DNA from: Xylocopilactobacillus apis
GTDB lineage: Bacteria; Bacillota; Bacilli; Lactobacillales; Lactobacillaceae
Direction: 5' to 3'
Assembly (NCBI RefSeq): GCF_033095965.1
Contig: NZ_AP026801.1
Coordinates: 1,880,001-1,944,000, forward strand
Length of the DNA: 64,000 nucleotides
Position numbers and translations under genes: made by a program. Below the pieces are notes generated by a model, which did no database searches, was not told where the DNA came from, and saw nothing but the letters and a program-made list of their open reading frames with translations. Shown here one piece after another: positions 43,205 to 54,334 of this stretch (the first letter of the stretch is position 1; each line of letters begins with the position of its first letter).

Positions 43205-43423
43205 TTATCTAAATCTATACGTGATCCGACCTTTAGTAAGATCATACGGGGATAACTCAACAGTTACTTTATCTCCGGGAAGAATTCGAATATAATGCAT
43301 TCTTATTTTTCCTGAAACATGAGCTAGAACTTCTGCACCGTTTTCTAGTTCAACTTTAAACATTGCATTTGGCAGTGTATCAGTAACTTTTCCGTGTACT
43401 TCGATCACATCTTGCTTTGCCAA
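43205..43423 (-). CDS. infA: Translation initiation factor IF-1
   Basis: 72 residues with the OB-fold sequence [29 protein letters not shown] and [19 protein letters not shown]-1 covers the 30S A site during initiation. The normal neighbour of rpmJ and adk. Confidence 0.97.
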   Translation of the reverse strand: MAKQDVIEVHGKVTDTLPNAMFKVELENGAEVLAHVSGKIRMHYIRILPGDKVTVELSPYDLTKGRITYRFR

Positions 43424-43499
43424 ATATAACCTCCACTTTGACTGCTCTTTCTGGGTCTAACTAATAAATAATACCACATAACACAATTCTTTAAAAGAA

Positions 43500-44153
43500 T
43501 CAAACCTTTTCAAGAACTTTTTTTATTTCATCAAACACTTCATTAATTGGTTTATTGCCATCAATATTTGACAGTTTACCTTGTTTCTCATAATAGGCAA
43601 TTAACGGGGTATTCTTTTCAATATTTACTTCAAGCCGATTACGAACAACTTCAGGTTTATCATCATCACGTTGATAGAAATCTTTACTGCCGCATACATC
43701 GCAGACACCTTCAACCTTTGGTGGGTTGTATATTTTATGGTACGTAGCCCCACACTTTCGGCAGATAAAACGTCCCGATAAGCGCTCAACCAAATCCTCT
43801 GGGTCAACTTTTATATTAACAACTCTATCAATCGAAGTCTTTAACTCTTTAACAATTTGATCAAGCGTTTCGGCTTGAACAAGAGTTCTCGGAAAACCGT
43901 CCAACATAAAACCGTGCTGCTGAACATCTTCTTGGGCAATGCGCTCTTTTACAATTCCACTTGTAACCTCATCAGGTACTAATTGTCCCTGATCCATGTA
44001 CCCTTGAGCAGTTCTACCAAGTTCAGACTTTTTACTAATTGCTTCTCTAAACATATCTCCCGTTGAAATATGAACGATTTTATAATTTTCACTAATTTTT
44101 TCGGCCTGCGTACCTTTTCCAGCACCTGGCAAACCCATTAAAATAATATTCAT
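43500..44153 (-). CDS. adk: Adenylate kinase
   Basis: Adk interconverts AMP + ATP and two ADP. 217 residues: P-loop GLPGAGKGT (7-15), HISTGDMFR, and DGFPRT. The lid domain has a four-Cys zinc site ([25 protein letters not shown]), the form seen in Gram-positive bacteria. It lies six bases after secY, in the usual order. Confidence 0.97.
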   Translation of the reverse strand: MNIILMGLPGAGKGTQAEKISENYKIVHISTGDMFREAISKKSELGRTAQGYMDQGQLVPDEVTSGIVKERIAQEDVQQHGFMLDGFPRTLVQAETLDQIVKELKTSIDRVVNIKVDPEDLVERLSGRFICRKCGATYHKIYNPPKVEGVCDVCGSKDFYQRDDDKPEVVRNRLEVNIEKNTPLIAYYEKQGKLSNIDGNKPINEVFDEIKKVLEKV

Positions 44154-44159
44154 TTTATA

Positions 44160-45470
44160 TTACCTAATAAATCCAACATATTCACGTTTCATTAATAAAC
44201 CATCTAATTGACGTGTAGTTTCAAGTGCAACTCCGACAATAATTAACAAACTAGTTCCTCCAAGGCCAATCGACTGAGGAAGTCCCCAAATATTGCTTGC
44301 TAACAATGGAACCAATGAAATTAGTCCTAAAAATACTGAACCAACGGTTGAAAGTCTAATCAAAAGTTTAGAAATGTAATCTTCTGTTTCTTCACCCGGC
44401 CGAACACCTGGAATATAACTTCCCTGCTTCGTTAAGTTTTCTGCAACTTTTTCCGGATTTACCTGCACAAAAGCATAGAAGAAAGTGAAGAGGACAATTA
44501 AGATTGTATAAATTGCCACGCCCCAATTACTTTGTAAATTAAAGATGGAATCTAACACTTTAAACCATGTATCTTCACCATGAGCATTTCGAAAAGCTGT
44601 CAAAATTGTTTGTGGCGTCACAATAAACGAACTGGCAAAGATTACCGGAATAACACCAGAAACATTAATTTTCAATGGTAGAAAACTGTTATCTCCTGTC
44701 CCAGTTGCTCGCCGAGTAAATTGGATTGGTATTTTATAATTTGCCTGCTGAACATATGTTACAAAAGTAGTAATTAAAATTACAGCAACAACAATTAAAA
44801 CAATAAGCCCAATATTAATCATAAGGCGTGTATTTGAAGCCCCAACAATAAACTGGTGGTATAATCCCATAATTCCACTTGGAAGTCTTGAAATAATACC
44901 TCCAGCAATAATCATCGAAACACCATTACCTAAACCCTTATCTGTTATCTGTTCACCCAGCCACGTCAAAAACATTGTACCGGCAGTCAAGATAAAACCA
45001 ATTTCAATAAAAGTATTTACAGTTGGTACTTTAACAAGCTTTTGTCCATTATTATTCAGCGTTGAAAGAGCATTAAATCCACCAGTGATGGCCACTGATT
45101 GTAAAAATGCTAAAACTATCGTTAAAACTCTGGTAACATTATTTAGCTTCCGTCGACCGACTTCACCCTGTTTACTCCATTCAACAAAGACTGGAACAAT
45201 ATCCATTTGCAGTAATTGCACTACAATTTGTGCTGTAATATAAGGGGATACGCCTAAAGCAAATATTGAATAATTTGCCAAACCTCCCCCGCTTACAGTG
45301 TCCAGAATAGGCACTAAACCGCTCTGGGCGATGCTAGTCATTGCTTTCGCATTGACTCCAGGGACTGTCAGTAAAGACCCAAAACGATAAATCAAGAATG
45401 CAAAAAACGTGAAAAGTATTCTTGATCTGATATTTTTTACTTTTAAACCCCTGAATAATGTTTTGAACAT
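44160..45470 (-). CDS. secY: Preprotein translocase subunit SecY
   Basis: 436 residues with ten membrane helices; the protein-conducting channel of the Sec system. Recognisable segments include FRGLKVKNIRSRILFTF, the plug region near SGGGLANYSIFALGVSPYITA, and EETEDYISKLLIRLSTVGS. The ATG overlaps the rplO stop by one base. It would export the WxL surface protein and lipoproteins found in this window. Confidence 0.97.
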   Translation of the reverse strand: MFKTLFRGLKVKNIRSRILFTFFAFLIYRFGSLLTVPGVNAKAMTSIAQSGLVPILDTVSGGGLANYSIFALGVSPYITAQIVVQLLQMDIVPVFVEWSKQGEVGRRKLNNVTRVLTIVLAFLQSVAITGGFNALSTLNNNGQKLVKVPTVNTFIEIGFILTAGTMFLTWLGEQITDKGLGNGVSMIIAGGIISRLPSGIMGLYHQFIVGASNTRLMINIGLIVLIVVAVILITTFVTYVQQANYKIPIQFTRRATGTGDNSFLPLKINVSGVIPVIFASSFIVTPQTILTAFRNAHGEDTWFKVLDSIFNLQSNWGVAIYTILIVLFTFFYAFVQVNPEKVAENLTKQGSYIPGVRPGEETEDYISKLLIRLSTVGSVFLGLISLVPLLASNIWGLPQSIGLGGTSLLIIVGVALETTRQLDGLLMKREYVGFIR

Positions 45471-45910
45471 TAATTTACCTCAACGGTTCCACCGGCATTG
45501 ACGATCGCTGTATTCGCCGACTGTGTAACTTTACTTACCTTAACAGTAAGCTTTTTCTCAATTTTACCATTACCTAAAATTTTTACGCCTGAAAGGGGCT
45601 TTTTAATAATTCCCTTTTCTAATAAGACTTTATCATCAATAACTTCACCATCATCAAATACGTTCAATGCAGTGAGACTAACTTCAGCGTATTCTTTACG
45701 GTTAATGTTATTGAATCCTCTTTTTGGCATTCTCCGGAACAAAGGCATTTGTCCGCCTTCAAAACCCATTCGGACTTTCCCGCCTTGACGAGCTTTTTGT
45801 CCTTTGGTTCCACGGCCTGCGGTTTTTCCGTAGCCAGAAGAAAATCCACGAGCTACACGTTTACGTGAATGACGTGAACCTGGTGCTGGTCTTAATTCGT
45901 TTAACTGCAT
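45470..45910 (-). CDS. rplO: 50S ribosomal protein L15
   Basis: 146 residues; [22 protein letters not shown] then [10 protein letters not shown], the flexible glycine-rich N-terminus of L15. A late assembly protein of the 50S subunit. Its stop overlaps the secY start. Confidence 0.97.
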   Translation of the reverse strand: MQLNELRPAPGSRHSRKRVARGFSSGYGKTAGRGTKGQKARQGGKVRMGFEGGQMPLFRRMPKRGFNNINRKEYAEVSLTALNVFDDGEVIDDKVLLEKGIIKKPLSGVKILGNGKIEKKLTVKVSKVTQSANTAIVNAGGTVEVN

Positions 45911-45923
45911 ACTTGCTCCCTTT

Positions 45924-46109
45924 CTACTCGTTTACTTCCTCAATTGAAACTAAATAAGCAACTTTATCAATTGCACCTCTAATTGAGGCATTATTCGGTA
46001 GGATCGACGTTGAGTGAACTCTACCTAATCCAAGTGCTTTAACAATTTTCCGATGTTCAGGAATTCGGTGTAATGCACTTCTTTCAAGAGTAACTTTAAT
46101 CTTTGTCAT
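45924..46109 (-). CDS. rpmD: 50S ribosomal protein L30
   Basis: 61 residues starting [21 protein letters not shown]. The short bacterial L30 with a ferredoxin-like fold. Lies between rpsE and rplO. Confidence 0.95.
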   Translation of the reverse strand: MTKIKVTLERSALHRIPEHRKIVKALGLGRVHSTSILPNNASIRGAIDKVAYLVSIEEVNE

Positions 46110-46119
46110 TTTATCGCTC

Positions 46120-46614
46120 CTATAACGAATCTACAGAGATCCCACGCAGGTCTGCTGTTTGTTGTGCGGTCTTTAATCTCTTTAAACCATCAAATGTTGC
46201 GCGAATTACGTTAATCGGAGTATTACTACCCTGTGATTTACTAGTAATATCACCAACACCAGCAAGCTCAAGGACAGAACGAACAGCACCCCCAGCAGAG
46301 ATTCCAGAACCCTCTCTAGCAGGTTTTAGTAAAATATGACCAGAACCATAATGTCCTTTAACTTCGTGAGGAATTGTTGTTCCAGAAGTAGGTACAGTTA
46401 TCATATTTTTTCTTGCTGCATCAGCGGCTTTACGGATTGCTTCAGGAACTTCCTGTGCTTTACCGGTACCGAAGCCAACATGTCCACTCTTATCACCAAC
46501 AACAACAACTGCTGCAAAACGAAGTCTACGACCACCTTTTACAACTTTTGTAATTCGGTTGATTTGAACGACTGTTTCTTCCAGTTCGTTTTCTTTTGTA
46601 TCAAAATCTGCCAT
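46120..46614 (-). CDS. rpsE: 30S ribosomal protein S5
   Basis: 164 residues: the S5 double-stranded-RNA-binding N-terminal domain ([20 protein letters not shown]) and the C-terminal fold ([21 protein letters not shown]). S5 helps decoding accuracy and mRNA unwinding. Complete and ordinary. Confidence 0.97.
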   Translation of the reverse strand: MADFDTKENELEETVVQINRITKVVKGGRRLRFAAVVVVGDKSGHVGFGTGKAQEVPEAIRKAADAARKNMITVPTSGTTIPHEVKGHYGSGHILLKPAREGSGISAGGAVRSVLELAGVGDITSKSQGSNTPINVIRATFDGLKRLKTAQQTADLRGISVDSL

Positions 46615-46638
46615 GAATGTTTTTCTCCTTCATCAATC

Positions 46639-46998
46639 CTAAAAGTCTAAACCAGCTTCTCTTGCACCATCAGCAAGAGCCATGACGCGACCATGATACA
46701 CATATCCTCCACGGTCAAATACAACTTGCTTGATATTTTTATCAAGAGCGCGTTTGCCTAGAATTTCACCAACAGCTTTTGCTTGTTCAACTTTAGTACC
46801 TTTACGGTCAAAGTCTTTATCTAAGCTTGATGCACTCACAATAGTTGTTCCTTTGTCATCATCGATGATTTGGGCATAAATATTCGTATTGGAACGAAAT
46901 ACATTCAAGCGAGGCTTTTCAGCAGTACCGTTGATATGGAAACGCATCCGGCTATGACGTTTAAGTCGAATTTTATTTTTATCAATTTTTTTAATCAT
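46639..46998 (-). CDS. rplR: 50S ribosomal protein L18
   Basis: 119 residues; [23 protein letters not shown], then the 5S-rRNA-binding fold ending GREAGLDF-like ([10 protein letters not shown]). L18 brings 5S rRNA into the 50S subunit with L5. It lies five bases after rplF. Confidence 0.97.
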   Translation of the reverse strand: MIKKIDKNKIRLKRHSRMRFHINGTAEKPRLNVFRSNTNIYAQIIDDDKGTTIVSASSLDKDFDRKGTKVEQAKAVGEILGKRALDKNIKQVVFDRGGYVYHGRVMALADGAREAGLDF

Positions 46999-47003
46999 CT
47001 TAA

Positions 47004-47534
47004 CTACTTACCTGTCTTTCCTTCCTTACGACGTACGTATTCATCATGATATCTGATTCCCTTACCCTTGTAAGGTTCAGGTGAACGAACTTCTCGTACT
47101 TCGGCAGCAAATTTACCAACAGATTCTTTGCTAATCCCAGAGATCACAATCTCAGTATTGGAAGGAACTTCAATTTTGATCCCTTCTGGGGCAGCCATCT
47201 CAACAGGATGAGAATATCCAACGTTTAATACTAATTTTGTTCCTTGCATTTGGGCACGATAACCTACACCGACCAAATCAAGATGTTTCTCATACCCTTT
47301 GGTCACACCTTCTACCATATTGGCAAAAAGAGCCCTTGTTGTACCATGGAGAGCTTTATATTGATCACTAATTCGATCAAATGAAACTTCGTTTCCTTCA
47401 GTCTTAATAGTAATTTCTGGACGAAAGTCTCTCGAAATGCTCCCTTTTGGCCCTTTGACTGTAATGGTGTTTCCATCTTGGGTCATTGTAACACCTTCTG
47501 GTATTACAACTTTTTTATAACCTATACGACTCAT
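47004..47534 (-). CDS. rplF: 50S ribosomal protein L6
   Basis: 176 residues; [20 protein letters not shown], two repeated alpha/beta domains, and the C-terminal [20 protein letters not shown] that sits near the GTPase-associated centre. Normal length. Confidence 0.97.
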   Translation of the reverse strand: MSRIGYKKVVIPEGVTMTQDGNTITVKGPKGSISRDFRPEITIKTEGNEVSFDRISDQYKALHGTTRALFANMVEGVTKGYEKHLDLVGVGYRAQMQGTKLVLNVGYSHPVEMAAPEGIKIEVPSNTEIVISGISKESVGKFAAEVREVRSPEPYKGKGIRYHDEYVRRKEGKTGK

Positions 47535-47548
47535 CTAAACACCACCTT

Positions 47549-47947
47549 TTACCATACGTAGGCGAGCACTTCGCCGCCTACCTCTTTTGCACGTGCTTCT
47601 TTATCAGACAATACTCCAGCGGAAGTTGATAAAATTGCAATCCCAAGACCATTTAGAACACGTGGTACATTATGGGATGATACATAAGTTCTTAATCCAG
47701 GTTTTGAAATACGTTTCAAACCAGATATAACTCTTTCGTTATCATATCCGTACTTAAGAAAAATACGAATTACTCCTTGCTTGTTATCTTCACTTACAAC
47801 ATAATCGCGAATAAAACCTTCGCGCTTTAAAATGTCTGACATTGAAATTTTAATTTTTGATGCAGGTACATCCAAGTATTCGTGTTTCACCATATTAGCG
47901 TTACGAATTCTTGTCAAATAATCTGCAATTGGGTCAGTTAATGTCAT
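47549..47947 (-). CDS. rpsH: 30S ribosomal protein S8
   Basis: 132 residues: [20 protein letters not shown] at the start, and [20 protein letters not shown] near the C-terminus, the 16S helix 21 binding part. In some bacteria S8 represses the spc operon by binding its mRNA at rplE; no such site was tested here. Confidence 0.97.
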   Translation of the reverse strand: MTLTDPIADYLTRIRNANMVKHEYLDVPASKIKISMSDILKREGFIRDYVVSEDNKQGVIRIFLKYGYDNERVISGLKRISKPGLRTYVSSHNVPRVLNGLGIAILSTSAGVLSDKEARAKEVGGEVLAYVW

Positions 47948-47965
47948 TGCTCCTCGATCCTCCGT

Positions 47966-48151
47966 TTACCAACTTGCTTTATGCATTCCAGGAATTTGTC
48001 CTTTATGAGCCAATTCACGAATACACAACCGGCAAAGATGAAATTTCTGATATACAGAGTGCGGACGACCACAACGAGCACAGCGTGTATAGTTCTGAGT
48101 TGAGAACTTTGCAGGTCTTTTATTTTTTTCTATTAAAGCCTTTTTAGCCAA
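47966..48151 (-). CDS. rpsN: 30S ribosomal protein S14, zinc-binding type
   Basis: 61 residues. Two CxxC motifs (CARCGRP and CRLCIRE) mark the short, zinc-dependent S14 form. The alternative zinc-free S14 is not in the window. It lies between rplE and rpsH as usual. Confidence 0.96.
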   Translation of the reverse strand: MAKKALIEKNKRPAKFSTQNYTRCARCGRPHSVYQKFHLCRLCIRELAHKGQIPGMHKASW

Positions 48152-48176
48152 GTTTGTTTTATCCTCTCTTCATTGG

Positions 48177-48719
48177 TTATCTAGCAAACGGCATGCCTAA
48201 CTGAGTTAAAAGCTCAAGCGCTTCTTCATCAGTATTTGCTGTTGTTACGATAACGATATCCATTCCTCTAACTTTGTTAACATCATCAAAATTGATTTCT
48301 GGGAAAATTAATTGTTCTTTAATACCTAAAGTGTAATTTCCACGTCCATCAAAAGATTTAGCACTAATTCCATGAAAATCACGAACTCGTGGAAGTGAAA
48401 CATTAATTAACTTATCCAAGAAATCATACATCCGTTCACCACGAAGTGTAACCTTTGTTCCGATTGAATTTCCTTCACGTAATCTAAAGCCGGCAATTGA
48501 ATGCTTTGCTTTTGTGATAATAGGCTGTTGACCTGAAATAAGTTTTAATTCACTTACTGCCTCATCTAAGAACCGAGAATTCGAAACAGCATCTCCAACA
48601 CCCATATTAATTACGATTTTAACTAACGATGGTGCCTGCATAATAGATTTGTAATTAAACTTTTCGATCAATGAAGGGGTAATTTCTTCAACATATTTTT
48701 TCTTTAACCGATTTTCCAT
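48177..48719 (-). CDS. rplE: 50S ribosomal protein L5
   Basis: 180 residues; [37 protein letters not shown] and [21 protein letters not shown]5 binds 5S rRNA and contacts P-site tRNA. Complete. Confidence 0.97.
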   Translation of the reverse strand: MENRLKKKYVEEITPSLIEKFNYKSIMQAPSLVKIVINMGVGDAVSNSRFLDEAVSELKLISGQQPIITKAKHSIAGFRLREGNSIGTKVTLRGERMYDFLDKLINVSLPRVRDFHGISAKSFDGRGNYTLGIKEQLIFPEINFDDVNKVRGMDIVIVTTANTDEEALELLTQLGMPFAR

Positions 48720-48735
48720 CTCTTAAATCCCCTTC

Positions 48736-49056
48736 CTATGCCTTATCAATCGCTTCGCCAGATTTTTTGGCGATTCTAATTTTTTTACCATCACGAACTT
48801 CAATTCCTATTCGTGTTGGCTTATTCGTTTTTGGATCAAGCAGCATTACGTTTGAAGCATCAATTGGTGCTTCAGTTTCAATGACACCGCCTTGAGTATC
48901 AGTATTGTTTGGTTTCACATGTTTCTTAACCATATTGACGCCTTCAACGATGACCCGGTTTTTGTCTCTAAAAACTTTTTTAATTGTTCCGACTTTGCCT
49001 TTATCAACTGACTTACCGCGTACTACTTGAACCTTATCAAGCTTTTTCAAATACAA
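48736..49056 (-). CDS. rplX: 50S ribosomal protein L24
   Basis: 106 residues with the KOW motif ([22 protein letters not shown]). An assembly-initiating 23S rRNA-binding protein. Lies 23 bases after rplN. Confidence 0.96.
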   Translation of the reverse strand: MYLKKLDKVQVVRGKSVDKGKVGTIKKVFRDKNRVIVEGVNMVKKHVKPNNTDTQGGVIETEAPIDASNVMLLDPKTNKPTRIGIEVRDGKKIRIAKKSGEAIDKA

Positions 49057-49079
49057 AATATATCCTCCGTACGATCACT

Positions 49080-49447
49080 TTATAGAACTTCTGGCGCCAG
49101 AGAAACGATTTTCATAAAATTATGATCACGCAACTCACGAGCTACTGGTCCAAAAATACGAGTTCCTTTCGGACTTTTATCAGCATTGATAATAACTGCT
49201 GCATTGTCATCAAATTTAATATAAGAACCATCAGCCCGTCGAACACCATATGCACTACGAACGATAACTGCTTTGACAACATCCGATTTCTTGACAACGC
49301 CTCCAGGCGTAGCTTGTTTTACTGTCGCTGTTACAATATCTCCAACGTTTCCATACTTACGGTAAGAACCCCCATAACTTGGATTACAAGAAGTTCACGA
49401 GCGCCAGAATTATCAGCTACTTTAAGCCGAGTTTCTTGTTGAATCAA
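49080..49447 (-). CDS. rplN: 50S ribosomal protein L14 (single-base frameshift in this assembly)
   Basis: The start is a TTG at 49447 with AGGAGA upstream; the frame reads [20 protein letters not shown] up to VIQVMG, then breaks at a G5 run (49369-49373). In the next frame L14 continues with [20 protein letters not shown] to the end, SLAPEVL, with its stop at 49080. One extra G gives [10 protein letters not shown] and exactly 122 residues, the standard L14 length. L14 is essential, so the missing base must be a sequence error. It is the best internal evidence about assembly quality in this window. Confidence 0.95.
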
Positions 49448-49480
49448 AATTTATTCTCCTTCTTCTGCCTGAAATCTGTA

Positions 49481-49750
49481 TTATACAATTTCTGCTTTCT
49501 TAACGATTTCAACTAAACGAAATCTTTTAGTCTTTGAAAGCGGACGAGTTTCCATAATCCGAACAATATCCCCAACTTTAGCTTCATTCTTTTCATCATG
49601 AGCATAGTACTTCTTGGAATATTTGATTAATTTCTTATAAATCGGATGGGTTTTTCTGGTGTCGACCTCGACAGTGATCGTCTTATCGCCCTTATCAGAA
49701 ATAACTTGTCCTTGATAGACTTTACGACTGTTTCTCTCTTCAGCTGTCAT
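49481..49750 (-). CDS. rpsQ: 30S ribosomal protein S17
   Basis: 89 residues with the OB-fold sequence [21 protein letters not shown] and [22 protein letters not shown]. Start overlaps the rpmC stop. Normal. Confidence 0.96.
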   Translation of the reverse strand: MTAEERNSRKVYQGQVISDKGDKTITVEVDTRKTHPIYKKLIKYSKKYYAHDEKNEAKVGDIVRIMETRPLSKTKRFRLVEIVKKAEIV

Positions 49751-49947
49751 TAACTTTCACCTTTCTTTTGCTCTGTTAAGATTGTCAAAATTCTTGCAAT
49801 GTTTCTCTTGACTTTCTTCAAGCGAGCGGTGTTTGTGACATTGCCAGTTGCTTGTTGAAATCTCAAATTGAATAATTCAGTTCGATATTCTTTTTCCTTG
49901 GCAATCATCTCAGATGTAGAAAGTTTTCTTATCTCACTTGCTTTCAC
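49750..49947 (-). CDS. rpmC: 50S ribosomal protein L29
   Basis: 65 residues, all helical: [20 protein letters not shown] and then [19 protein letters not shown]29 lies at the peptide exit tunnel. Overlaps both neighbours by one base. Confidence 0.96.
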   Translation of the reverse strand: MKASEIRKLSTSEMIAKEKEYRTELFNLRFQQATGNVTNTARLKKVKRNIARILTILTEQKKGES

Positions 49948-50381
49948 TATTTATCACCATCCGTTTCGGTCGTCTCCGCACGAGTCACAAATTTTGTCTT
50001 AATTGGCAATTTATTTGATGCCAAGCGCAAAGCTTCACGTGCTACTTCTTCAGGGACTCCAGCAACTTCAAAAAGAACCTTTTCTCTTTTTACTACTGCA
50101 ACCCAACCTTCAGGAGCACCTTTACCATTACCCATACGAACCCCTACACCTTTAGATGTATAAGACTTATGTGGGAAAATCTTAATCCAAACTTTACCGC
50201 CACGTTTCATATAACGAGTCATTGCAATACGGGCTGCTTCAATTTGGCGGTTTGTAATCCAGTGATTCTCTAAAGCTTTAATTCCGTATTCACCAAATGC
50301 AATTTCTTTTCCGCCTTTAGCTTCACCACGCATTTTACCGCGGAATTCACGACGGTGTTTTACACGTTTAGGTACCAGCAT
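49947..50381 (-). CDS. rplP: 50S ribosomal protein L16
   Basis: 144 residues; [20 protein letters not shown], the [20 protein letters not shown] region near the A site, and [20 protein letters not shown]. Complete. Confidence 0.97.
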   Translation of the reverse strand: MLVPKRVKHRREFRGKMRGEAKGGKEIAFGEYGIKALENHWITNRQIEAARIAMTRYMKRGGKVWIKIFPHKSYTSKGVGVRMGNGKGAPEGWVAVVKREKVLFEVAGVPEEVAREALRLASNKLPIKTKFVTRAETTETDGDK

Positions 50382-50397
50382 TTAAAATACTCCTTTT

Positions 50398-51162
50398 TTA
50401 ACGACCGTTATTGTTAGATCGTCTATTATTTCGATTATTACTACGATTATTATTTCGATTATTTCCACGATTGCCGCCGCGTCGTTGGTTTCCTCTTTGA
50501 GGACGGCCTTCTTCAGCCAAGTTAACTCTTGGCTTACCTGGCAATACTTCACCACGGTAAATCCAAGTCTTAACACCTAATTTACCGTAAGTAGTAATTG
50601 CTTCATCCCATGAATAATCGATGTCTGCTCTTAAAGTATGCAGTGGAACACTTCCAAGTGAATGTTTCTCACGGCGAGCCATATCAGCACCATTTAAACG
50701 ACCTGAAATCTGTGTTTTAACTCCCAAAGCTCCGGCTCTCATAACTCTTTGCATTGCTTGCCTTTGAGCACGTCTAAATGCAATACGGGCTTCCAATTGG
50801 CTAGCAATACTTTCACCAACTAAATGTGCATCAAGATCCGGTTTCTTAATTTCCACGATATTAACATGGACAGTGCTTTTAGTTAAATTAGAAAGGTCAT
50901 GACGTAAAATTTCAACTTCACTTCCGCCTTTACCAATAACCATTCCTGGTTTAGCAGTATGGATAAAAACATTAACCATATTTGATGCTCTTTCAATTTC
51001 AACGTGAGAAACTGAAGCACTTGCTAAACGTTTGAAAATATATTTTCTTAGTTCGATATCCTCGATTAGATATTTAGCAAAATCTTTTTCTGCATACCAT
51101 TTGTCTTCATAATCGCGGATAACACCAACTCTAAATCCAATTGGATTAATCTTTTGACCCAA
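50398..51162 (-). CDS. rpsC: 30S ribosomal protein S3 with a long Asn/Arg-rich tail
   Basis: 254 residues, some 30-35 more than the usual S3. The core is standard: [20 protein letters not shown], the KH domain with [12 protein letters not shown], and [14 protein letters not shown]. The extra C-terminus, about residues 220-254, consists almost only of Asn, Arg and Gly in irregular repeats such as [15 protein letters not shown]. Such a tail should be disordered and RNA-binding at the mRNA entry site. The frame is clean, so this is not a frameshift product. Confidence 0.96.
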   Translation of the reverse strand: MGQKINPIGFRVGVIRDYEDKWYAEKDFAKYLIEDIELRKYIFKRLASASVSHVEIERASNMVNVFIHTAKPGMVIGKGGSEVEILRHDLSNLTKSTVHVNIVEIKKPDLDAHLVGESIASQLEARIAFRRAQRQAMQRVMRAGALGVKTQISGRLNGADMARREKHSLGSVPLHTLRADIDYSWDEAITTYGKLGVKTWIYRGEVLPGKPRVNLAEEGRPQRGNQRRGGNRGNNRNNNRSNNRNNRRSNNNGR

Positions 51163-51177
51163 ACTTCGTTCTCCTCT

Positions 51178-51543
51178 TTACTCTTCGTTCTGTTTAACAA
51201 CCAACGTAATGTGACTAGTTCTTTTATGAATTGCAGACGCTGAGCCTTTGGCTCTTGGTCTAAAGCGTTTCATTGTAGGACCTTCATCAACAAACGCTTC
51301 TGAAACATAAAGATCCTGAGCATCTAAGTCAAAATTATTAACCGCGTTTGCTACCGCAGAGTGCAATACTTTATATACAACTGGAGATGCACCACGTGGG
51401 GTAAATTTTAAAATTGCATATGCTTCAGCAACTTTTTTGCCACGGATTAAATCAACAACAAGTCTTGCCTTGCGTGGAGCAATTCGGACCGTTTTTGCTG
51501 TCGCACGAGCAGAAGTAATTACTTCACCTTTATCATCAGCCAT
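51178..51543 (-). CDS. rplV: 50S ribosomal protein L22
   Basis: 121 residues; [23 protein letters not shown], the extended loop that lines the exit tunnel ([21 protein letters not shown]). Normal. Confidence 0.97.
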   Translation of the reverse strand: MADDKGEVITSARATAKTVRIAPRKARLVVDLIRGKKVAEAYAILKFTPRGASPVVYKVLHSAVANAVNNFDLDAQDLYVSEAFVDEGPTMKRFRPRAKGSASAIHKRTSHITLVVKQNEE

Positions 51544-51554
51544 AAATTTCTCCT

Positions 51555-51836
51555 TTATTTCTTCCCTGTTTTACGATCTTCACCAGAGTGTCCTTTAAAA
51601 GTACGAGTTGGTACAAATTCGCCTAACTTATGTCCAACCATGTCTTCTTGAATATAAACTGGGACATGTTTACGGCCATCATAAACAGCGATTGTATATC
51701 CAATAAACGAAGGAAAAATCGTTGAACGGCGAGACCAAGTCCTAATAATCTGTTTCTTTTCTTGATCCTTTTGAGCATCAACCTTTTTCAGCAAATGTTC
51801 ATCAGCAAAAGGACCCTTTTTTAAACTACGAGTCAT
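51555..51836 (-). CDS. rpsS: 30S ribosomal protein S19
   Basis: 93 residues starting [20 protein letters not shown], with the conserved [15 protein letters not shown]. Sits in the 30S head. Normal. Confidence 0.97.
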   Translation of the reverse strand: MTRSLKKGPFADEHLLKKVDAQKDQEKKQIIRTWSRRSTIFPSFIGYTIAVYDGRKHVPVYIQEDMVGHKLGEFVPTRTFKGHSGEDRKTGKK

Positions 51837-51852
51837 ATAACCCTAATCTCCT

Positions 51853-52686
51853 CTACTTATGATTCCGATGGCGAATAATGAATTTCTCTGATTTCGCTTT
51901 TGTATTACGTGTCTTCTTACCTAAGGTCTTCTTACCCCAAATTGATACTGGCGATGGACGTCCAATAGGAGCTTTACCTTCACCACCACCATGTGGGTGA
52001 TCGTTAGGGTTCATAACTGATCCACGAACAGTTGGGCGAATTCCCATCCAACGCTTACGACCAGCTTTTCCAAGCTTGATTAACTCATGCTGTTCATTTC
52101 CGACTTCACCAATTGTTGCACGGTTTCTTGCTAAAATGTTACGCATTTCGCCCGATTGGAGACGAACAGAAACATAATTTCCTTCTTTACCTAAAACCTG
52201 AGCTGAAGTTCCTGCTGAGCGAACCAATTGTCCGCCTTTGCCAGGCTTCAATTCGATGTTATGGATTAAAGTACCATCTGGAATGCTTGAAAGAGGCATG
52301 GCGTTACCGACTTTAATATCAACATTCTCGCCTGAAACAATCTTTTGACCTACTTCTAGTCCTTTTGGAGCTAAAATGTATGTTTTAATACCATCGGCAT
52401 AGAAAAGCAATGCGATATTAGCACTTCGATTTGGATCATATTCAATCGCTTTGACAGTTGCCTCTACGCCATCTTTTTGTCGTTTAAAATCAATAATCCG
52501 ATATTTTCTCTTATGGCCTCCGCCAATATGACGTACCGTAATATGACCTTGAGAATTACGCCCAGCTTTTTTAGCTTTCGATTGAACCAATGATTTTTCT
52601 GGTTTCGTTTTCGTAATTTCAGCAAAGTCTGAGGAAGTCATATTCCGGCGACCATTTGTAGTCGGTTTATACTTAATGATTCCCAA
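51853..52686 (-). CDS. rplB: 50S ribosomal protein L2
   Basis: 277 residues; [20 protein letters not shown] and the peptidyl-transferase-near motif [19 protein letters not shown] with its conserved His. Normal length and place. Confidence 0.97.
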   Translation of the reverse strand: MGIIKYKPTTNGRRNMTSSDFAEITKTKPEKSLVQSKAKKAGRNSQGHITVRHIGGGHKRKYRIIDFKRQKDGVEATVKAIEYDPNRSANIALLFYADGIKTYILAPKGLEVGQKIVSGENVDIKVGNAMPLSSIPDGTLIHNIELKPGKGGQLVRSAGTSAQVLGKEGNYVSVRLQSGEMRNILARNRATIGEVGNEQHELIKLGKAGRKRWMGIRPTVRGSVMNPNDHPHGGGEGKAPIGRPSPVSIWGKKTLGKKTRNTKAKSEKFIIRHRNHK

Positions 52687-52703
52687 TAATCTGCTCCTTT
52701 ACT

Positions 52704-53039
52704 TTATTTCTTATCAGTACTTTGGTCTTGTTTTTCATCAGATGCCTGATTGTTGTTCAAGACTGGAATTTCTTTTGAGTCAGCAGTTAAAGTAATGATT
52801 GCCTTCCGCTTGCCTGCTTTATAACCGCTATACTTGCCATAACGACGAAACTTCTTACGGATGTTCATTAAATTTACTTCTTTAACTTTTACATCAAAAA
52901 TTTCTTCAACTGCATGGCGGATTTGGATCTTATTAGAGCCTGGAGCAACTAAAAACGTATATTTACGTTCACCCATGAGATCCATGGCCTTTTCAGTGAT
53001 CACTGGTGTCTTAATGACGTCATGTGCATTATCACTCAT
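52704..53039 (-). CDS. rplW: 50S ribosomal protein L23 with acidic tail
   Basis: 111 residues. The core ([23 protein letters not shown] to [11 protein letters not shown]) is the normal tunnel-exit protein that docks trigger factor and SRP. About 20 extra residues ([19 protein letters not shown]) form a polar, probably disordered tail. Overlaps rplD by four bases. Confidence 0.95.
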   Translation of the reverse strand: MSDNAHDVIKTPVITEKAMDLMGERKYTFLVAPGSNKIQIRHAVEEIFDVKVKEVNLMNIRKKFRRYGKYSGYKAGKRKAIITLTADSKEIPVLNNNQASDEKQDQSTDKK

Positions 53040-53662
53040 GCGAATACCTCCTCAATGATCTCAAGAGCTTTCTTTGTCAAGATCAATTTCTTGCCTTGTA
53101 AAATGTTTAAAACATTAATTCCTGTTGGAGTTACAAAGCGAACTTTTTGAATATTACGACCAGAAAGAACTGCATTTTCATTCTCTGATTCAACAGCGAT
53201 CAAAGCAGAATTGCCATCAGCCTTAATGTTTTTCATAAATTCAACAAATTCTTTTGTTTTAGGTGACTCAAAATTCAAATCTTCAACAACGATCAAATCT
53301 TGATCTTTAACCTTTTGAGAAAGAACTGATTTAAGTGCTAAACGACGAACTTTCTTCGGTAATTTATATGAATAACTGCGTGGATGTGGTCCAAAGACAA
53401 CACCTCCGCCTTTCCATTGTGGTGAACGAATTGAGCCCTGACGTGCTCGACCCGTCCCTTTTTGACGCCATGGTTTTCTACCACCGCCAGAAACTGCTGA
53501 ACGATTTAATACGTTAGAATTTCCTTGGCGTAAGCTTGCTCTTTGCATTACAACTGCGTCAAAAACTACATGTTCATTTGGTTCAATCCCAAAAATAGAA
53601 TCACTAAGTGTTACTTTCCCATTTTCGGAACCATCTTGACGATATAAAGTAATTTCCGTCAT
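53036..53662 (-). CDS. rplD: 50S ribosomal protein L4
   Basis: 208 residues; the tunnel loop region [20 protein letters not shown] and [14 protein letters not shown] is intact. In Escherichia coli L4 also represses its own operon through the S10 leader; a structured leader precedes rpsJ here, but L4 binding is not shown. Confidence 0.97.
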   Translation of the reverse strand: MTEITLYRQDGSENGKVTLSDSIFGIEPNEHVVFDAVVMQRASLRQGNSNVLNRSAVSGGGRKPWRQKGTGRARQGSIRSPQWKGGGVVFGPHPRSYSYKLPKKVRRLALKSVLSQKVKDQDLIVVEDLNFESPKTKEFVEFMKNIKADGNSALIAVESENENAVLSGRNIQKVRFVTPTGINVLNILQGKKLILTKKALEIIEEVFA

Positions 53663-53676
53663 TGTTTCTCCTTAAT

Positions 53677-54321
53677 TTACTTAGTGACCGCTTTTACGGC
53701 ATTTTTAACAGTTACGAATGATTTATTTGCTCCCGGAACATTACCTTTAATTAAAAGTAAATTGCGTTCAGCATCGATCTTCGCGATCACTAGATTTTGC
53801 ATTGTGACCGTATGGTTACCCATTCTACCCGGTAACTTTTTACCTGGGAAAACACGATTTATGATTGCACCCATTGAACCAGGAATTCTGTGATAACGAG
53901 AACCGTGAGTTTCAGGTCCACGAGATTGATTATCCTTCTTGATATTTCCCTGATAACCATGACCTTTACTTGTACCAGTCACGTCTACTAATTCTCCAGT
54001 TGCAAATTGGTCAACTTTGATAGTTAATTCTTGAGATCCGAATTCATCTTCTCCCAATTCCAATCCACGAATTTCTTTTACGAAACGTTTCGGCTTAGAT
54101 TGAGCCTTCTTTGCGTGGCCTTGTTCAGGCTTATTGCTGAGAACATCACGTTTCTCTCCCGTGCCAAGCTGAACGGCATCATAACCATCATGTTCCATTG
54201 TCTTAACTTGTAACACTGTATTTGGTGATACATCGATAACAGAAACAGGGATCAGTTCACCATTCTCATCAAAGATTTGTGTCATACCAATCTTTCGGCC
54301 AAGTATTGCTTTAGTTGCCAT
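53677..54321 (-). CDS. rplC: 50S ribosomal protein L3
   Basis: 214 residues from the ATG at 54321 ([17 protein letters not shown]), which has AGGAGGG upstream; an earlier in-frame start would run into rpsJ. Conserved [15 protein letters not shown] near the peptidyl-transferase centre and GRMGNHTVT are present. Confidence 0.97.
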   Translation of the reverse strand: MATKAILGRKIGMTQIFDENGELIPVSVIDVSPNTVLQVKTMEHDGYDAVQLGTGEKRDVLSNKPEQGHAKKAQSKPKRFVKEIRGLELGEDEFGSQELTIKVDQFATGELVDVTGTSKGHGYQGNIKKDNQSRGPETHGSRYHRIPGSMGAIINRVFPGKKLPGRMGNHTVTMQNLVIAKIDAERNLLLIKGNVPGANKSFVTVKNAVKAVTK

Positions 54322-54334
54322 GTGAACCCTCCTT

